DNA of 64,000 bases from the NCBI RefSeq assembly GCF_021018805.1, contig NC_086253.1, forward strand, positions 37,015,583-37,079,582, written 5' to 3'. Positions 51,028-64,000 of this stretch are shown piece after piece. Positions within the stretch are counted from its first letter, which is position 1. Every line of letters starts with the position of its first letter. The notes beneath the pieces were generated by a model that was not told the origin of the DNA, made no database searches, and saw only the letters and a program-made list of their open reading frames with translations. Both the position numbers and the translations under genes were made by a program. Source of the DNA: Prinia subflava. Lineage: Eukaryota > Chordata > Aves > Passeriformes > Cisticolidae.

Positions 51028-52077
51028 GGAGCAGATTTATCAGTTTGCCTAAACTCCTAATTTGCAAGAGTTAAAGTTGAATAAAATATCTTGTAGGTTC
51101 CCTGAGTTCTCATACACTAAAAATTGATAGTCAATTGTTTTGAACATAATATTGCAAGTTTTTACCACACAAAATGAATATGAAATATTCCCACTTGAGA
51201 CAGTAACCTATGATTACAAAAAGTACAATACAACGGAGAACTGAAATTAAAAATACTATTTGAAAGTTTCTCCGTATATGTGGTAAAATTTTACCTTTTA
51301 TCTTCAAAACTTATCCCCAAATTCTAACACTCTGCAGATGAGCTCTCAGAATATTTCTCTCTTTACCTATTTCTGTTGTTTCTCTACACATATCTTTGAA
51401 TCCAAGAGTGCTCAAATTTTTATCTGTAATTAAAATGTGAGCACAAAGGCACTTGTTCAGTTTCCCCAAATAATGGTTAACAGAATGCTTTTTGTTCCTT
51501 CTTAACAGGGATAACTCCTCCAGGAGAAAACAGGTCTTGCACATAATAAACCTTTAATACTGTTTGGGAAGCAGGCAGTGCCCTCAATGCTTTCATGATC
51601 CCTAGAACGGGGAGAGGGTGCTCTACCTGGACCCCTCACTCACCTGGTGGAGGATTTGTGAGGGCAGGGGGTGGATCAGCTCAGGTCATGACCCTTCCTT
51701 CCCTCAGTTGGTTTGGGGTTCTTTACACAAAGTCCATAATACTGGGATGATAATTTAAGGGGATGCTGCCTTAATGAAGACTAGAAAAGCCAAGACTAAA
51801 TAGGTATCTGAGGGGAAGTTTAAACATCACTTCCTGTGTGTAAAAAAGAATGTGTGTTGTGGATCAGGATAATTTCAGAAAAAGCACGAAAGGCTAGCAG
51901 CACTGTTTTTTTAACCTTCACATTATTTTCTCTGACTTATTCCGTAAGGAATATGCTTCAGTGCATGCATTAGGAATACTGGGTTCTGTCATTATGTGGC
52001 ATGAATTCTGTCACTCTCATCATCACCCTGAAGCTCAACTCTGATCTTGTTAAAGAAAGCCTTATACTGATTTATTG

Positions 52078-52119
52078 CTGATTTATATGGATAGATATTT
52101 ACTGATTTATATGGATAGA
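52078..52119 (+). repeat. 24-bp tandem duplication
   Basis: CTGATTTATATGGATAGA occurs at 52078-52095 and again at 52102-52119, separated by a 6-base spacer. Confidence 0.9.
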
Positions 52120-55100
52120 ATTAATAAAAAGGAGAAAATTAATCCACATATCTCCTGTAAATTAACATGGCTGGTTGAACATCACCATTCCTGTATCACA
52201 AAAAGTTCCAAAGCTCTGAAAAGATTTTCTCACTTTCCAATACATAAAAAGAAGTTTAAGTTGCAGAAAGCAGGAAAATCTCTGCTAATTCTTTGGGGAA
52301 GATGTTCAGAGTCTTTGAAAATTAGAATCTCAGACTCCAGTTTCCATTGACATTGGAAAATTGATCATTGCTGGCAAAATAGAAAGAACACTGAACAATA
52401 TTTAATCAAAGCCTGCCAGCATTTCATAAAACTATGTTGAAAAATGTTTCCTTAAAACTCAATTTCATGAGAACCGTATGTTTTAAACTAGAAATATTTT
52501 TTTCTTATTTGAAAACTTCAAATTATTAGTAATAACATTATTAGCTGATTAATCAAAATAAACAATTTCATGAGAAGCATTTGGGGAAAAATACTTTATA
52601 TAGTGACTTTCCAGGCTATATCCAGCTTTTCTCTAACAGAACTTTTATCAAACATATTTTAGAGAAAAAGTCAAATCTTCTGAATGGCCATCTCACATAC
52701 TCACTCAAGATACACGACTGATACAAGCAGAGCTTCCCTAAGGCAAACAGAATAGTGTTTCATTGAATTGTGGTTCAGTCTTCAAGAATCTGGAGTTTTC
52801 ATTCAAGATCAATTTTTTATATCTTTCTAATAAACCTCAATCATTTTATTCTAATGCAAGATTATCTGAGAAGATTTTTATGCATAGTAAAAATTAAGAA
52901 GAAACACATCAAAGAACCCATTTTCAGTATTGATTAGGGTTTACAACTCATAAAAGTGGATTTTTAAATCAGAACAAGATAAAGAAGGAACAGAATACAC
53001 ATGACATTCTAATTGGCCATTAATTATAAGAAAGACATCTTCTGCAGATGTACACTTCAGTGGACACTGTTTCTGTTTATACTATTGAGAGTACAGCAAC
53101 CTAATAAATGCAAAGCTGATGGGGCACTCCCATAATAGTAAAAAATCCATTAGAACTAAGAAACCCAGCAATACGCGTCTCTACAATTTAAAGGATATTT
53201 TGAGATTTATTTTAAATACAGAATCAACAAAAAAGCTATAATCTGTAGAATTCAGTTTGCAGAATTCACAGGTTCTTCCTAGATCTAGGAAGAATTGCCT
53301 TGAGGAACGACAGTTCACAGTCAAAAGTCTCATTTGAATTAATTTGCCTTTCAGTCATGTTTTGCCTCATTGTCATCAGCTGTATTAACATTCATTATGG
53401 TAGTGAAAGACACCAGTCAGTTCCTGTGCAAGTTCACTTGGTTAGGAGAATCATGTATTAACCGTGATAATAAATGTAATTATTCAACCCTCACAGCTTT
53501 TATAGAAGAATATCTGGTGTAATACCATAGAGTATTCAAGAAATTATTTTATTTGGTCATTTTGCAATCCATCCATTATGCCAATAACTTTTCTACATTA
53601 TTTAGTGATTGCACAAATTACCTTTATAGTGAGAGAATAATGCAAGTTCAGACTATTATAAATGGTTTACAGATTCTGTAATATTTAAAAAAATATTCCT
53701 TTCCTTTCAGCCAAGTATAATCTATCAAAAAAAACCCCAAACCAAACCAAAACAAAGATAACTGAATTTGAAGAAGATATAAATATTTTAAATTAAAAAC
53801 TAAAGTTGTCAAAACTTAAACAAATTCATTGGGTCCTTAGAAGAGTGAGAGATTGTCAGAATTTGAATATTTGAAATATTCTCTGCTCCTCTTTGAGTTA
53901 ACTTTTTCTTCCCCCAAAAGCAGGCTGAATAAATTTAAAAATGGTAAGAAACTAAGACTTGAGTTTAGATAATTTATAAAAATAGTTTATACAACAGGTT
54001 ACAAGACTATTAAGTAGGTGCTTTTGGGAAAACAGTGAAATATATTCAGGACAGTCCTAATTTATAAAGTATGTTAATTCACATGTTGCATGGCTGAAAT
54101 TGGCAACAATAAACGTGCCTTATACAACAAAGCAAAATTACAGAGACAATCTGTAGCTTGTTTAATCCATATCTTTATGAAGATAGAAAGCCTTGCCCAT
54201 AGAATGCTGAAAAATTAGTTTTCTTCTTCTACCTTAAGATTCTTTTTCCTAAGGAAGGTGTAAAGTATTGTGCTTATATATATGTACCAAATCACAAAAA
54301 AAAGTTATATAAATTTAAAATTATCTAGACTATAATATACTAGAATGGTGATCATGACCGAATGACTTAATCGAAGACTTCAACTCTCATTTTTCTCTAT
54401 TTTTCTCTCTCTGTTAAAAAGAGCTGAAACATTCCACAGCAATTCAAAGTTTCTCAAAACTATAGTCCATAATTGACATACTTTATGTTAACATGTGTTA
54501 AACATGTGTTTACTTTAACAAACTATTTTACTTCCATGACAGACATGACTAGAGGAAGACTGTAGAGCTCGAGGAGTTCTCAAGTGTATTAATAAATGCA
54601 AAAAAAAAGACACCATAAAGGCACTAGAAACATTAAAAAATGCTTGTAACCATTGCCGAACCTACAGGAGCACTAAAATTTAATCTTAATTCTGTAGCTG
54701 AAACAGAAAAAGTATTTAAATCTGAAAGAAAATATTTTTCAAAAACATTGCATTGAATATTGCAGAAAATAGTTGTATTGAAATGCAATCCCCTATATAC
54801 TTAATGTAACTTTTATTTATAACCACTAAAATGATAGAGAATAGATATTGAGCTTAAAATTGAAAGGGGTTTTTTTGTTGCATCTAAGTATTACTTCAGC
54901 TGAAAATGTGTCCTGATGCAACTTTACTTATCTCTGCAGCATCATATTGAAAAATTATTTTGACTATTTGCACTTAGTCAAAATAAGAGGATATGAGGGC
55001 AACTAGAAAGATCAGTAGAAAATCTAAATGTTACAAAAAATATTTAAAATTTTCTTGACGGTTTCTATTAGAAAATACCTTTTTAAGGTCTTGGTGATAA

Positions 55101-56814
55101 AATGCTTCTGGTCTTTTTAGCTGATATGACAAACATGAGTTTGTCAAACATAAGTCTGGCAAACATGAGTTAAGAATTCAGTGTTTGTTCTGACAAAATT
55201 ATTATTATCTAAAGCATTGCAGGATATGAAAATCTGCATTTTCTTTGGACTAGGAATTGTCAATTTTATGACCTATAACAAGTAAGAGATTGCATCTTTA
55301 ATTAGCAAGAAACACATTATTGTCAGTTTTAGCAGAAATAAAATGAAAAGTACTTGCAATCTCAGCCTTTGTTAACACATTGAAAACTTAATTCTTTCTC
55401 TGTCATTTACTATCTTTGTCTTTATTACATGCCACCCTCTTCCTCTATTCTTTCACCACTGGAAACCTTTTTTTTGTCCCTCAGAATGAAATTAATTTAT
55501 TCACCAATAAATCATTATTCAAATAGAGTTATTTCCATAAGGGAATACAAAGAGTTGGAAGGAAATTATCTCCTTGTATTAACCTTGAACAGTAGAAGGT
55601 AATGTTGTTTAATTCAGGCATCTAAACTAGGAGTTCAGTTACCCTGAGTTCACAAAAATGTAAATGTAAAGAGCCTGTTTTCCAAGGATAATTCAGAGAA
55701 CGAGATGAATTTTGGGTTTTGTTTTGTTTTGTTTTCAGAAAAAAGTATCTCTATGTGAGCTAGAAGGGAAGTGCAGTGACAAATGATTTTATATGTCACT
55801 TTCAGTACTGGATCCATGCAGCTATGACCCCTTGACATAGCTCCTGGGTTTCCAGAATGGCCATGGATTTTCATAAGTAAATATTGCTGATTAATGGCCT
55901 CCAATCAGAAAATTCCGTTTTTCTTTTCTTTTTTGTGAAGCATTTTAATTTTCAGTAAAAGTAAAGAGATTGGTTTTAAATTTTATTGAAATTTAAAAAA
56001 TAATTACTTAAAAATATTTATTCTGTCTTCTGAACTCCCACTCCACAATATTTGTTAACCCTCAAGGTTACCAAATTTAAAATCCTTTATTGAAGTAAAA
56101 CACGGAGACTTGTATTTCTCTTCTAACCCAGCTATCTCAGTTAGCAAGTTTAAACACATCACACCTCAAAAGACTATCTGTGCCATGCCACTTAACTGAA
56201 CAAATGCATTTCAGTGACAAACTGTGCAAAAATTTGGAAAAACCTTAGCCTTATCCCCAAAAATCAAACAAATTAGTATTGTTTATGCTTTACATTAATG
56301 TATTATATTTTTTGGCATACAGTTGAAGGCAGTTTTTGTCTTTCTAAAAAGAGCAGGATTTATTTTTGTAAAAACAGGAAAAGCTTTTAGTTTGGGCAGT
56401 CTTGATGCCTTCAGTAATCATTCTTGTAATTTTTCTTGCTTTTTATTTTAAGCTGTCACAGGCTGGAATATTCTAACTCTCAAAAAGGCATTTTTGTCAT
56501 GTTTATGTACGTCTTGACTAATGCGCCCAAATTCTGCTTATTCTGATCTAAACTCTGATCTTGTTAGTCCTTTACCTCCTTACTTAGTTAGAGACATTAC
56601 CATTACAAAAAAAGCCATCCTATGCTTCTGACCTCACCTAAAAAGCTTGCTTTCCCCAGTAATTCTACCCAATGAAGTTCTATATCGCTCAGAAGAGGCT
56701 TTGAATGCTTTGTTCGTATCACAAAACCTTATTGCTAAAATTTTCAAAATGCAAGACGCCATCAGATGATCCAACACCACCAATTATAGGATCATTTCCT
56801 TCCTAGCAGAAGGA

Positions 56815-56873
56815 AATTGCATGGTTATACTGAATATTTATACTCTTTAATTGCATGGTTATACTGAATATTT
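56815..56873 (+). repeat. 34-bp tandem duplication
   Basis: A 25-base unit starting AATTGCATGGTTATACTGAA lies at 56815-56839 and again, unchanged, at 56849-56873. Confidence 0.92.
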
Positions 56874-59399
56874 TTGTTTTAAAAACTGACAAATTCTATC
56901 ACCATTGCTTACAGCTATGGAATCAGGGAGACTGATCATGAGATTAATTCACCTAACCATTGCTGGTGAACCAGTGAATAAGCACCACTAGACTAATTTA
57001 CTGAAACGCTTTTGTGTAGTAATGTATGGGAGATGGAATTAAATGCATATTGGCTGCAGTTTTTGCTTTCTTTCTAAGTATGCAATTAATTTCTTTGAGC
57101 TTTTCTGGAAGTATTTTAATATGAAGTGCATTAAAAGCATTCAAATATCAGCTAGAGACAATGGACCACAAACACAACATCCAATTGCTCCAGGGATTTG
57201 GCCACACTTGCTGTCTGAGAGAATAAGTTAAATAATGAAATTAAAGACCTACTGGACCATCACAATGTGTGTAACGGCATTGTAGTGTGCATTGTAAGAT
57301 GAAATGCAAACCTTCAACCTATCTGAATGACTAAAATGGGTTGTGTTTGATACAAAATTAGTAATTTATGATCAGATGAAAAGAATTCCCAAGACAAATG
57401 TGACAGTAACTTGGTGTTAATGTAAGATTTTCAAGAAAAGAAATGCTTCAGCAGTTTAGCTATGGAAGGGAGAAAATGAATTTACCATATAATTCAAAAG
57501 TAATTTGTATCAGTTGTGTTCAGAAGTAAGTCTTCAAGACTCTGGAGACTTCTCTCAGGCTTATTTGGATAAATGAGCGGATTGTCCTAAATTGGACTTG
57601 GAAACATCTGTCTAGGAGGTTTCCAGTGGAAGCTATAATTACAGCACACCATATTCTTTCTTTATCTCTGTCACCTTCCTGTAGCAGCAACAAAATGAGA
57701 AGACTCAGCAAATGGTGTAAGATGTAATTTCTTCCTTCCCCTGTATCTATATTGTTCTTATTAAGCCCTTCTGGAGTGATACAATCTTTTTAAGGGAAAT
57801 GCTGATGGTAATCCATTACTTTTTTCCTTCGATATTTTCAAACAAATGTATATTTTTTAAGGCTGAAACCACACACTGAAAGGAATTTTTTAATAGCACA
57901 CCTTGAAGATGAGTGTTTAAATGAGGGGAATTAGTAAAACCCGCACCTTCTGTAGTACAAACATAAGTGTGGAAGGAAGTGGGCCTGAAATTACCATTGA
58001 AAATACAACTTTTGTAATAAAGCTTATATAAAGCACTTTCATATATAAGGTTTCTTTCCTCTGTTTGTGCTTTGATAAAAATGTCCAGGAGGTTGGGATA
58101 GATAGAGACAACAAGAAAGCAGTAGTTCTTCAGAAAAAAAACAAAGATGACATGGGCAAGCAATCTGATTTTTGCAACCTTAAATGTTTTAGAGAAGGAA
58201 ACATTTGTGGAGATTGTAAATTGCCTTTGAAGAGTTTTTCTCAATTTTCTTTTGGAGGAAGGGAAGAGAAAGATGTTCTCTCACAGACAATTCCACTTTA
58301 AATAGGCATTTCAGGAGCACAGATTCACAACCCATGCTTTATCTTGGTAACTAAATTGCCAGATGACAGATGAGATCATCCATTTAAATTCTGTAGATTT
58401 TGATGCTCTGGCTGTGTAGCTATGTTAAGTATATTTTTTCAGACTTCTGTAGCAACAGCGATTATTTTAAAAACATAAAAGAATCAATAATAATGTAAAC
58501 ATATTCTAAGCAGGGGATTTAAAAAGAACTGAGTCCCATCACCTGCAATCACAGTCATACATGTCACAGCATCCTAAGACCTATCACCTTGAAACACAGA
58601 GGGCTATCTTTCTCAGCTCAAAGTGTTAAACTGTACCTGAAGTGTCTCAGTCCTTGAAAGTTTTTAATTTTGATCTAAATTTATTCCTGGCTACTTCACA
58701 TCCATTTGCTATCATGACAAGATTATAATTTAGATTACAATTCTTTATTCTTTGCAGGTGCATGTCATAGACAGAACATTTACCTCTCTTTCCTAGTTGT
58801 GGTCAACCTCTGATTTTTTAAGCTGCTTCTAGTTTATGGGCAGCTCAAATGCACTTTCTATTCTGGAGCTGAAGTCCCTACTGTGCAAGGAGCTGATTCT
58901 CATACAACTCCTTAGTAAGTCAAATATCCCGCTGTGAAAGGAATTGAGCAAGATGAGCCAACATTACAGCTGTAACTTGCAAACCTCATTACAGCAACTA
59001 CAAGCCTAAAACCCAGCCTCTGTGTAGAAGCAATCATTTCACACTTGGAGCTATGCCCATTGCTTCTCTTCCTTGAGCTCCTCAAATCAGTCAAGTGCCT
59101 TTTCACAGTCTGAAGATATCTTCATGAGATTTGTAACATTTGATCTGAGTTTAGCCTGCTTTTCTATATATCAGAACTCATTCCTTTTCACCAAGCTAGC
59201 CATATATGAAGAACAATACCTTATATTTTGTTAATTGTTTCTTCTAGAAAGCTGTATTGTCTTGGTTGGTACAGTTTGATCTTCTTTTAACTTATTATTG
59301 GATTGTGTGTCCAAATTCCCATTTGAATTTGTTTATCTCTCATTGGTTTTTCTTCTGCCTTTCTTGGATTTGGACATTAGATAAATGTCCAGCATTTTC

Positions 59400-59830
59400 T
59401 GCTGCCTTGAGTTATTTATACACTTCAATCAAGCTATTTTTTTCACTCTTCTTTTTTAATAAACTAAGCAGATTACGTTCCTAAAATCTCTTACTTGCAG
59501 CAAATTTCCCTAACTCTCAGGTCATGGTTTAGTGACTTTGTTCAGTACCTTTCCAAATGCTTTAATGTCCTTTTAAAACTCGGACATGGAATTTGATGCA
59601 ACATCCCAGAACTGGTCTCATTAATATCGCATAAAATAATAAGTGACCTTCATGCTTCTGCTCACTCTTTCAATCTTTCTGCACCACTGGATAACACAGT
59701 ACCACAGTGAGAACTTTACCACAACTGTGCTGAGTTGTGTGAGGAATTCTGAGTCCTTCTTCACTGCCTTCTCCAACTCTGCCCAGGTTCCCGGTTCATA
59801 CAGCTCTTAATATACTTCCTCTAATTGTTT
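59400..59830 (-). repeat. Possible ancient CR1/L3-like LINE remnant, antisense
   Basis: Spaced phrases such as TTCAATCAAGCTATTTTT, AATAAACTAAGCAGATTACG, CCCAGAACTGGTCTCATTAA follow the order of an antisense CR1 3' region (outdated subfamily), but divergence is high and the call rests on pattern memory only. Confidence 0.38.
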
Positions 59831-62800
59831 TAAACTCTTCTACTTAAATAGGCTGGCTTTAGAAAAGAGATTGTTTTCCTCAAGTCATCAGAATTTATGT
59901 CTCTGTCAATTGTTTTTGCATTTCTTAGTTTTAAACCATCAATTGTTTTTCATTTTCTTTCCAGATTATAGATGACATTGCTGAACACCATTCTTAAAAG
60001 TAGGTTTTTTTCTGAAATTTAGGATGTGGTAGCTGATCTAGAGAAGCTGCATCTTGTCTGTGTCAGGCTGCTTCTTACTCTCTAACATTTATATCCCACT
60101 TGAAATATCTTCAGCTTGACCTAACAGTTTCTGATTCAAATATGACTTTTTGTAGGTAAAGCACCTGTGATTTCAGATTGTTTCCTGTTTCAGTGATTGA
60201 AATTCCAACTTGACATGCTTCAAGGCATTTATGCAAACTGATCTGTCAGATTTTAGGTAAGAAAAGAAGTTAATGGACAGAACAGACCAGAGACAGGAGT
60301 AGTTATAGTCCTTGTGAATCTAATTTTCTGATGATTTGGTTTTGTGTGACAGCTTATTTGAAACAAAAATTCTTAACCTAAGTTTTGATGGTGTAAATTT
60401 GTCTGGTCACAAATCATTTTTTAATGCATCTTTTGACATCTTCAATTTTTTTCTTCATTCTAGTCCACAACTTCAGTTAACAACTTCCTTTTCAATTGCT
60501 TCTGAAGGCTTAATTTACATTTTAAAATGTTCAGGATAAATGCAGGAAATTGAAGTCAAGTACTGTTCTAAGTCTGAAATTGGAAAATGGTATAAATCCT
60601 TATAACAGTTAATAATATTTGCCAATAGCTCACATGACAACTCAGAATCACTGCCAGGGAGAGCATCCTTGTTAGTAACTTTTCTCCATAAAATACGAAC
60701 AGACCAGAAGACTGTGAGGTTTTAATCTCTCTGCAATAAGAGACTTCAATAATGGGAAGCTTCTACCTCTGAAAAAAGTCTACAGCTTTCTTTCTCAGTA
60801 ATTTAAAGCCACAGAATGACTTTATGCTAAACACAAGTCCATCGTATCTTGCTGATATTAAATTCTTATAATCCTGCCTGGTAGAAAATGCATGTACAAA
60901 CTCTTTAAAGAACTGTGACAGGTCAGAATGAATGCCCTCTGGAGGCACGCAAAGCCATTCCTGGACTTACGCAATAGTTGTGTACCAAGGACAAAGCTGT
61001 GTGCATTATTAACACTAGAAGAAGCTCAATTCTTAGTTCATGAAAGGAGTATACCCTCCTCTAACCCCTTAGCCAGAGGCCTAACTTTCAAAGTGTGCAA
61101 TAAAACTGAAGAGCCCTTACCATGCAGAGCAAATCTTCTAATTTAGAAACAAAAAATCCCTTCCTAGAATCCACTGCTTTACTCAGGTTTCACTACATTA
61201 TCAAGTCTAACTCCTTTTTAACTAGACAAGTATTCCACCTGTCAGTTTTGATTGATGAAGGTTTTATTTGTCAAACAGTATTCTTGAAATATATGTATTC
61301 AACAAAAGTTAAATCAAAATGGCAGAATTCTGCAGAACTCAACCAGCCTTTACTCATTAACCCCAAGTTTAGTGAAAGGGAAAACATTCCTTGAAGAAAT
61401 ATTTAGTTACAAATTACAGCTGGCTTCTGTTTATACAAAAGGTATTAATTATGCTGAAAGTTTTCTTTTCATAAGCAGGCACTAAATTATTCAAGATATT
61501 CTGAGACTTAAAATTGATTAATTAAAGCAAATATTAATGATGCCATCATATGAAAATGAGTAAATTTGAAATTATAAATGTCACTGAGAAAATCCATAGT
61601 CACAACAATTACTAATTTTCTCAGTCAGAATCAGTTACCCTAATTTCAAAGTGCTTTATTCCGTGGCAAATCAAGAACTAAAAGTACAACAAGGAAAGAT
61701 TTACAAAAAATTCAGTGAAGTAAAAAAAGTAAAGAAGCAAATTCTTCCTTTAAAGAAAATTATATTCAAGCTAACAATAGGCCTTTCTATATTTGTGTTC
61801 TGGATCATTTATGTATATTAAAAATAAAATATAGGATTTTATATCCTGTAGTATAGAAATTTTATATAACTATAGATTAGAAATATAAATTCCTTATAGA
61901 AGACTGCTAGAAAGGAATCTAAGTATTTAAGTGTATATACTAAGTGTATACACACAGTAATTCGATTCTCCTGCCTTCCAAGTGGATAATACCCAACATA
62001 GGATAATCTGACTCTTCTATTTTATTTGCTTTATAGACATTAGTGATGTTTTACACAAACATTAATCACTACAAGTTGTAATAATGTGATGAATCAGATC
62101 CATTTAGAATGATTGATAATGAACATTATGGCAATAGGATAATTTCAAACTGAACTATAAAAAGAATATGTTGAATACTTACTTTCTCAGAAATGGAAAT
62201 AACTAGATTAGCCAACTAGGAAGGAGAATAAAGAAACATTTTTTACTGAAAGAGATACTAAAATATTTAAAACAATTTAGAAATACCCAACAATTTAACA
62301 ATTTAGGAACCATTTAAGAATATACAAATCAACTTACACATAGAAGAAACACTAGCTAAGCAAGTAAACTCAAGGCTAAAATTTAACTTTCTGATGTAAT
62401 ATTACAACTTAATTTCCATTTTTAATTAAAATGGAGCAAACAATAGCATTCTAGAGTCTTCTATTTTCATGTTCCATACGTTCCCAAATTTGTAACTCTC
62501 AAGGACAAATATGAAATCTTTTTTTATTTAAGATAATAAATCCAAATTTAAAACTTGAAGACAAAATTTTAGCTGACTTTCTAAATGGAAATTTCTTAAT
62601 AATTTTGTAACTTTTAACATCCTGAGTAAAAGAGTCTTGAAAATAAAGAAATTATATTCTCAGTCTGTGCTCCACATGGCCTCTGCATACATACATACCT
62701 GTATGGAATTTTTCCATTTTGATATTCCAACCTTTGCTAAGAAGCAAAGTTTAGCATGGGTTTTTTTATTAGTCAGAAAATTGCTAAAGGCTTTACATTA

Positions 62801-63907
62801 TTCCCCATGTTTACATCTAAGCAAAACCATATTTAAATAGTTCTAAAAGAGTGAATTGATAAGGAGACAATGAATTGGGTAAGTAAAGAAAATTTAAGTC
62901 CTTCTGTAACAGGTTTTTGACTTGAATTGAGCACAAACATGCAAAGCTGTTTATCTTTTTTGTGACTCCAAAAGCCAGAAATGGTTTGAATTGCACTGTG
63001 TATCACAATGTTACTCAAAATGTATGTGTTTTCTGACTGTTTTATTTTTCCAGTATGTTAGAAAGCACTCAAGTAAGAGTCGTTCCACAAAAGAAAGACT
63101 TCTCCTTTGGGTCCCATGGCTGATCACAGTGCCACTATTCTGCTCTCATAGCATGTGCAGAACACACTTCAGCGTGTCGGTGGGAGTTTTGCATGCATAT
63201 GAAGAGGAAGCCATAGGAAATGGCTGTTGTCATATGGCCCTGAGAAGAAATGTTTATCCTAAAAAAGTGTCTTCACTAAGTTGTTAGGGTTTTGTTGGGT
63301 TTTTTTTTTTACCCACTGTAGCAGCCACTTTTGTTTCAACAGAAAATGAAACTTGAAGACAATGTTAAAGAATACCACCTGCCAAGAGACTGATCTGTTT
63401 TATTACGGTTATGTATCAGCATAAAACAAAAATTGGTGATAGTATTACTATTCTAATCAAGGCCCTTAGTACTTTTTTTTTTTCGATCCAGGCTTCTGTC
63501 ACAGCACACCCACCTGAAATAGATCAATCTCAGAACAGACTCCAAAATATGACATTCCACATACACAACTACTCCTGTAGATGACGTTATTTAACTCTGT
63601 GATAATGATATTGATTACTGCTGACTGAAAGTCATTAATCTTTAGAAGTTCTGAAGAAGAAGTAACCTATAACTGCAGCTTAGTGGAATAAAGTTTATGT
63701 GTTAAATGACAGGTATAGAACAAACTTAATGTTTCCATTTCTTTGCCATTTTTTAAGTATTAACTAGCTTGAAAGACTATCTTAGCGTTCCTGTTTTCCT
63801 GTTCCTGCAAAAATGAACTAGGCTTGACTAAACAAAATCAAAGTTTTGCTAACAAAACTTCTAACAAATTTTTGCTTGTTTGTTTGTTTGTTTTCCCTTG
63901 CTGTTAG

Positions 63908-64000
63908 CTTGGTAGCCACAAAGGAAACAGACAGTGCAAGATCTCGTAGCATGCCAATGTCGCCATCCGATTTCCTGGATAAGCTAATGGGCAGGATGTC
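63908..64000 (+). CDS. GLRA3: GLRA3 coding exon 2, partial (runs off window)
   Basis: The acceptor TTGCTGTTAG precedes this exon. With the two bases carried over from exon 1 it reads [19 protein letters not shown], then [13 protein letters not shown] at the window edge. The end of the signal peptide is followed by the start of the mature extracellular N-terminus; [12 protein letters not shown] is the conserved entry to the ligand-binding domain in glycine receptor alpha subunits. [11 protein letters not shown] is the GLRA3 form; GLRA1 and GLRA2 differ in this stretch as I recall them. Small differences from human are M for A before PMS and M for T after LMGR. The ligand-binding domain, four membrane segments and the M3-M4 loop lie beyond the window. 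Confidence 0.95.

Larger units (their letters stand above)
42911..63907 (+). other. GLRA3: GLRA3 intron 1 (20,997 bp)
   Basis: The intron begins GTGAGT and ends with a T-rich tract, CCCTTGCTGTTAG. A candidate branch point TTCTAAC lies at 63859-63865, about 43 bases before the acceptor. The interior is AT-rich and holds CR1 fragments (45448, 49102, perhaps 59400), A21 at 47524-47544, a pyrimidine tract at about 50984-51027, a second copy of an unclassified repeat at 49533, and small tandem duplications at 47821, 52078, 55127 and 56815. No other exon was recognised, although an alternative exon or conserved enhancer cannot be excluded by eye. Confidence 0.88.

Noticed and set aside
57816..58244. 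142-codon minus-strand frame inside GLRA3 intron 1
   Set aside because: No domain and typical AT-rich codon content; no splice context was found to make it an exon.
1..64000. CRISPR arrays, operons, riboswitches, tRNA and rRNA genes
   Set aside because: The DNA is vertebrate; no regularly spaced repeat array, cloverleaf-like tRNA boxes or rRNA-like blocks were recognised.

Overview
The window is vertebrate and almost certainly avian nuclear DNA. It is AT-rich, nearly gene-free sequence with one strong CpG island, many fragments of CR1 LINEs carrying the bird-type (ATTCTRTG)n 3' tail, and an endogenous retrovirus of class II (beta/alpha-like) type. None of it looks prokaryotic: there are no operons, ribosome-binding sites or dense ORFs. 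The species cannot be named from what is visible.

Layout. Positions 1-5658 hold a minus-strand provirus cut by the left window edge. Reading right to left it has a 5' LTR (about 5103-5658), a lysine-type primer-binding site, a leader with a candidate splice donor, an intact 615-codon gag, a slippery heptamer directly before the gag stop, a frame-disrupted protease region, and pol (RT and RNase H) with one in-frame stop. Integrase, env and the 3' LTR would lie left of the window. Positions 5659-42159 are intergenic: AT-rich DNA with CR1 fragments in both orientations (largest at 7262-8355 and 19195-20635), an unclassified avian-type repeat (8385-9015), and several homopolymer and simple-repeat tracts. 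No host exon is recognisable there.

Positions 42160-42990 are a CpG island with GC boxes and CCG runs, containing the first coding exon of GLRA3 (glycine receptor alpha-3 subunit) on the plus strand at 42840-42910. A roughly 21-kb first intron follows, with a few CR1 fragments and small local duplications. Coding exon 2 begins at 63908 and runs off the right edge. Together the two exons encode the signal peptide and the first residues of the mature extracellular domain; the phase-2 splice junction joins cleanly and the residues match GLRA3 better than GLRA1 or GLRA2.

I found no previously undescribed biological system. The items most worth a second look are the provirus (intact gag, gag stop abutting the slippery site, pro and pol sharing one frame, two frame changes and a lost aspartate at the protease), an unclassified two-copy repeat at 41.3 and 49.5 kb, a 38-bp perfect direct repeat at 37.4/37.8 kb, and an in-frame upstream ATG in GLRA3.
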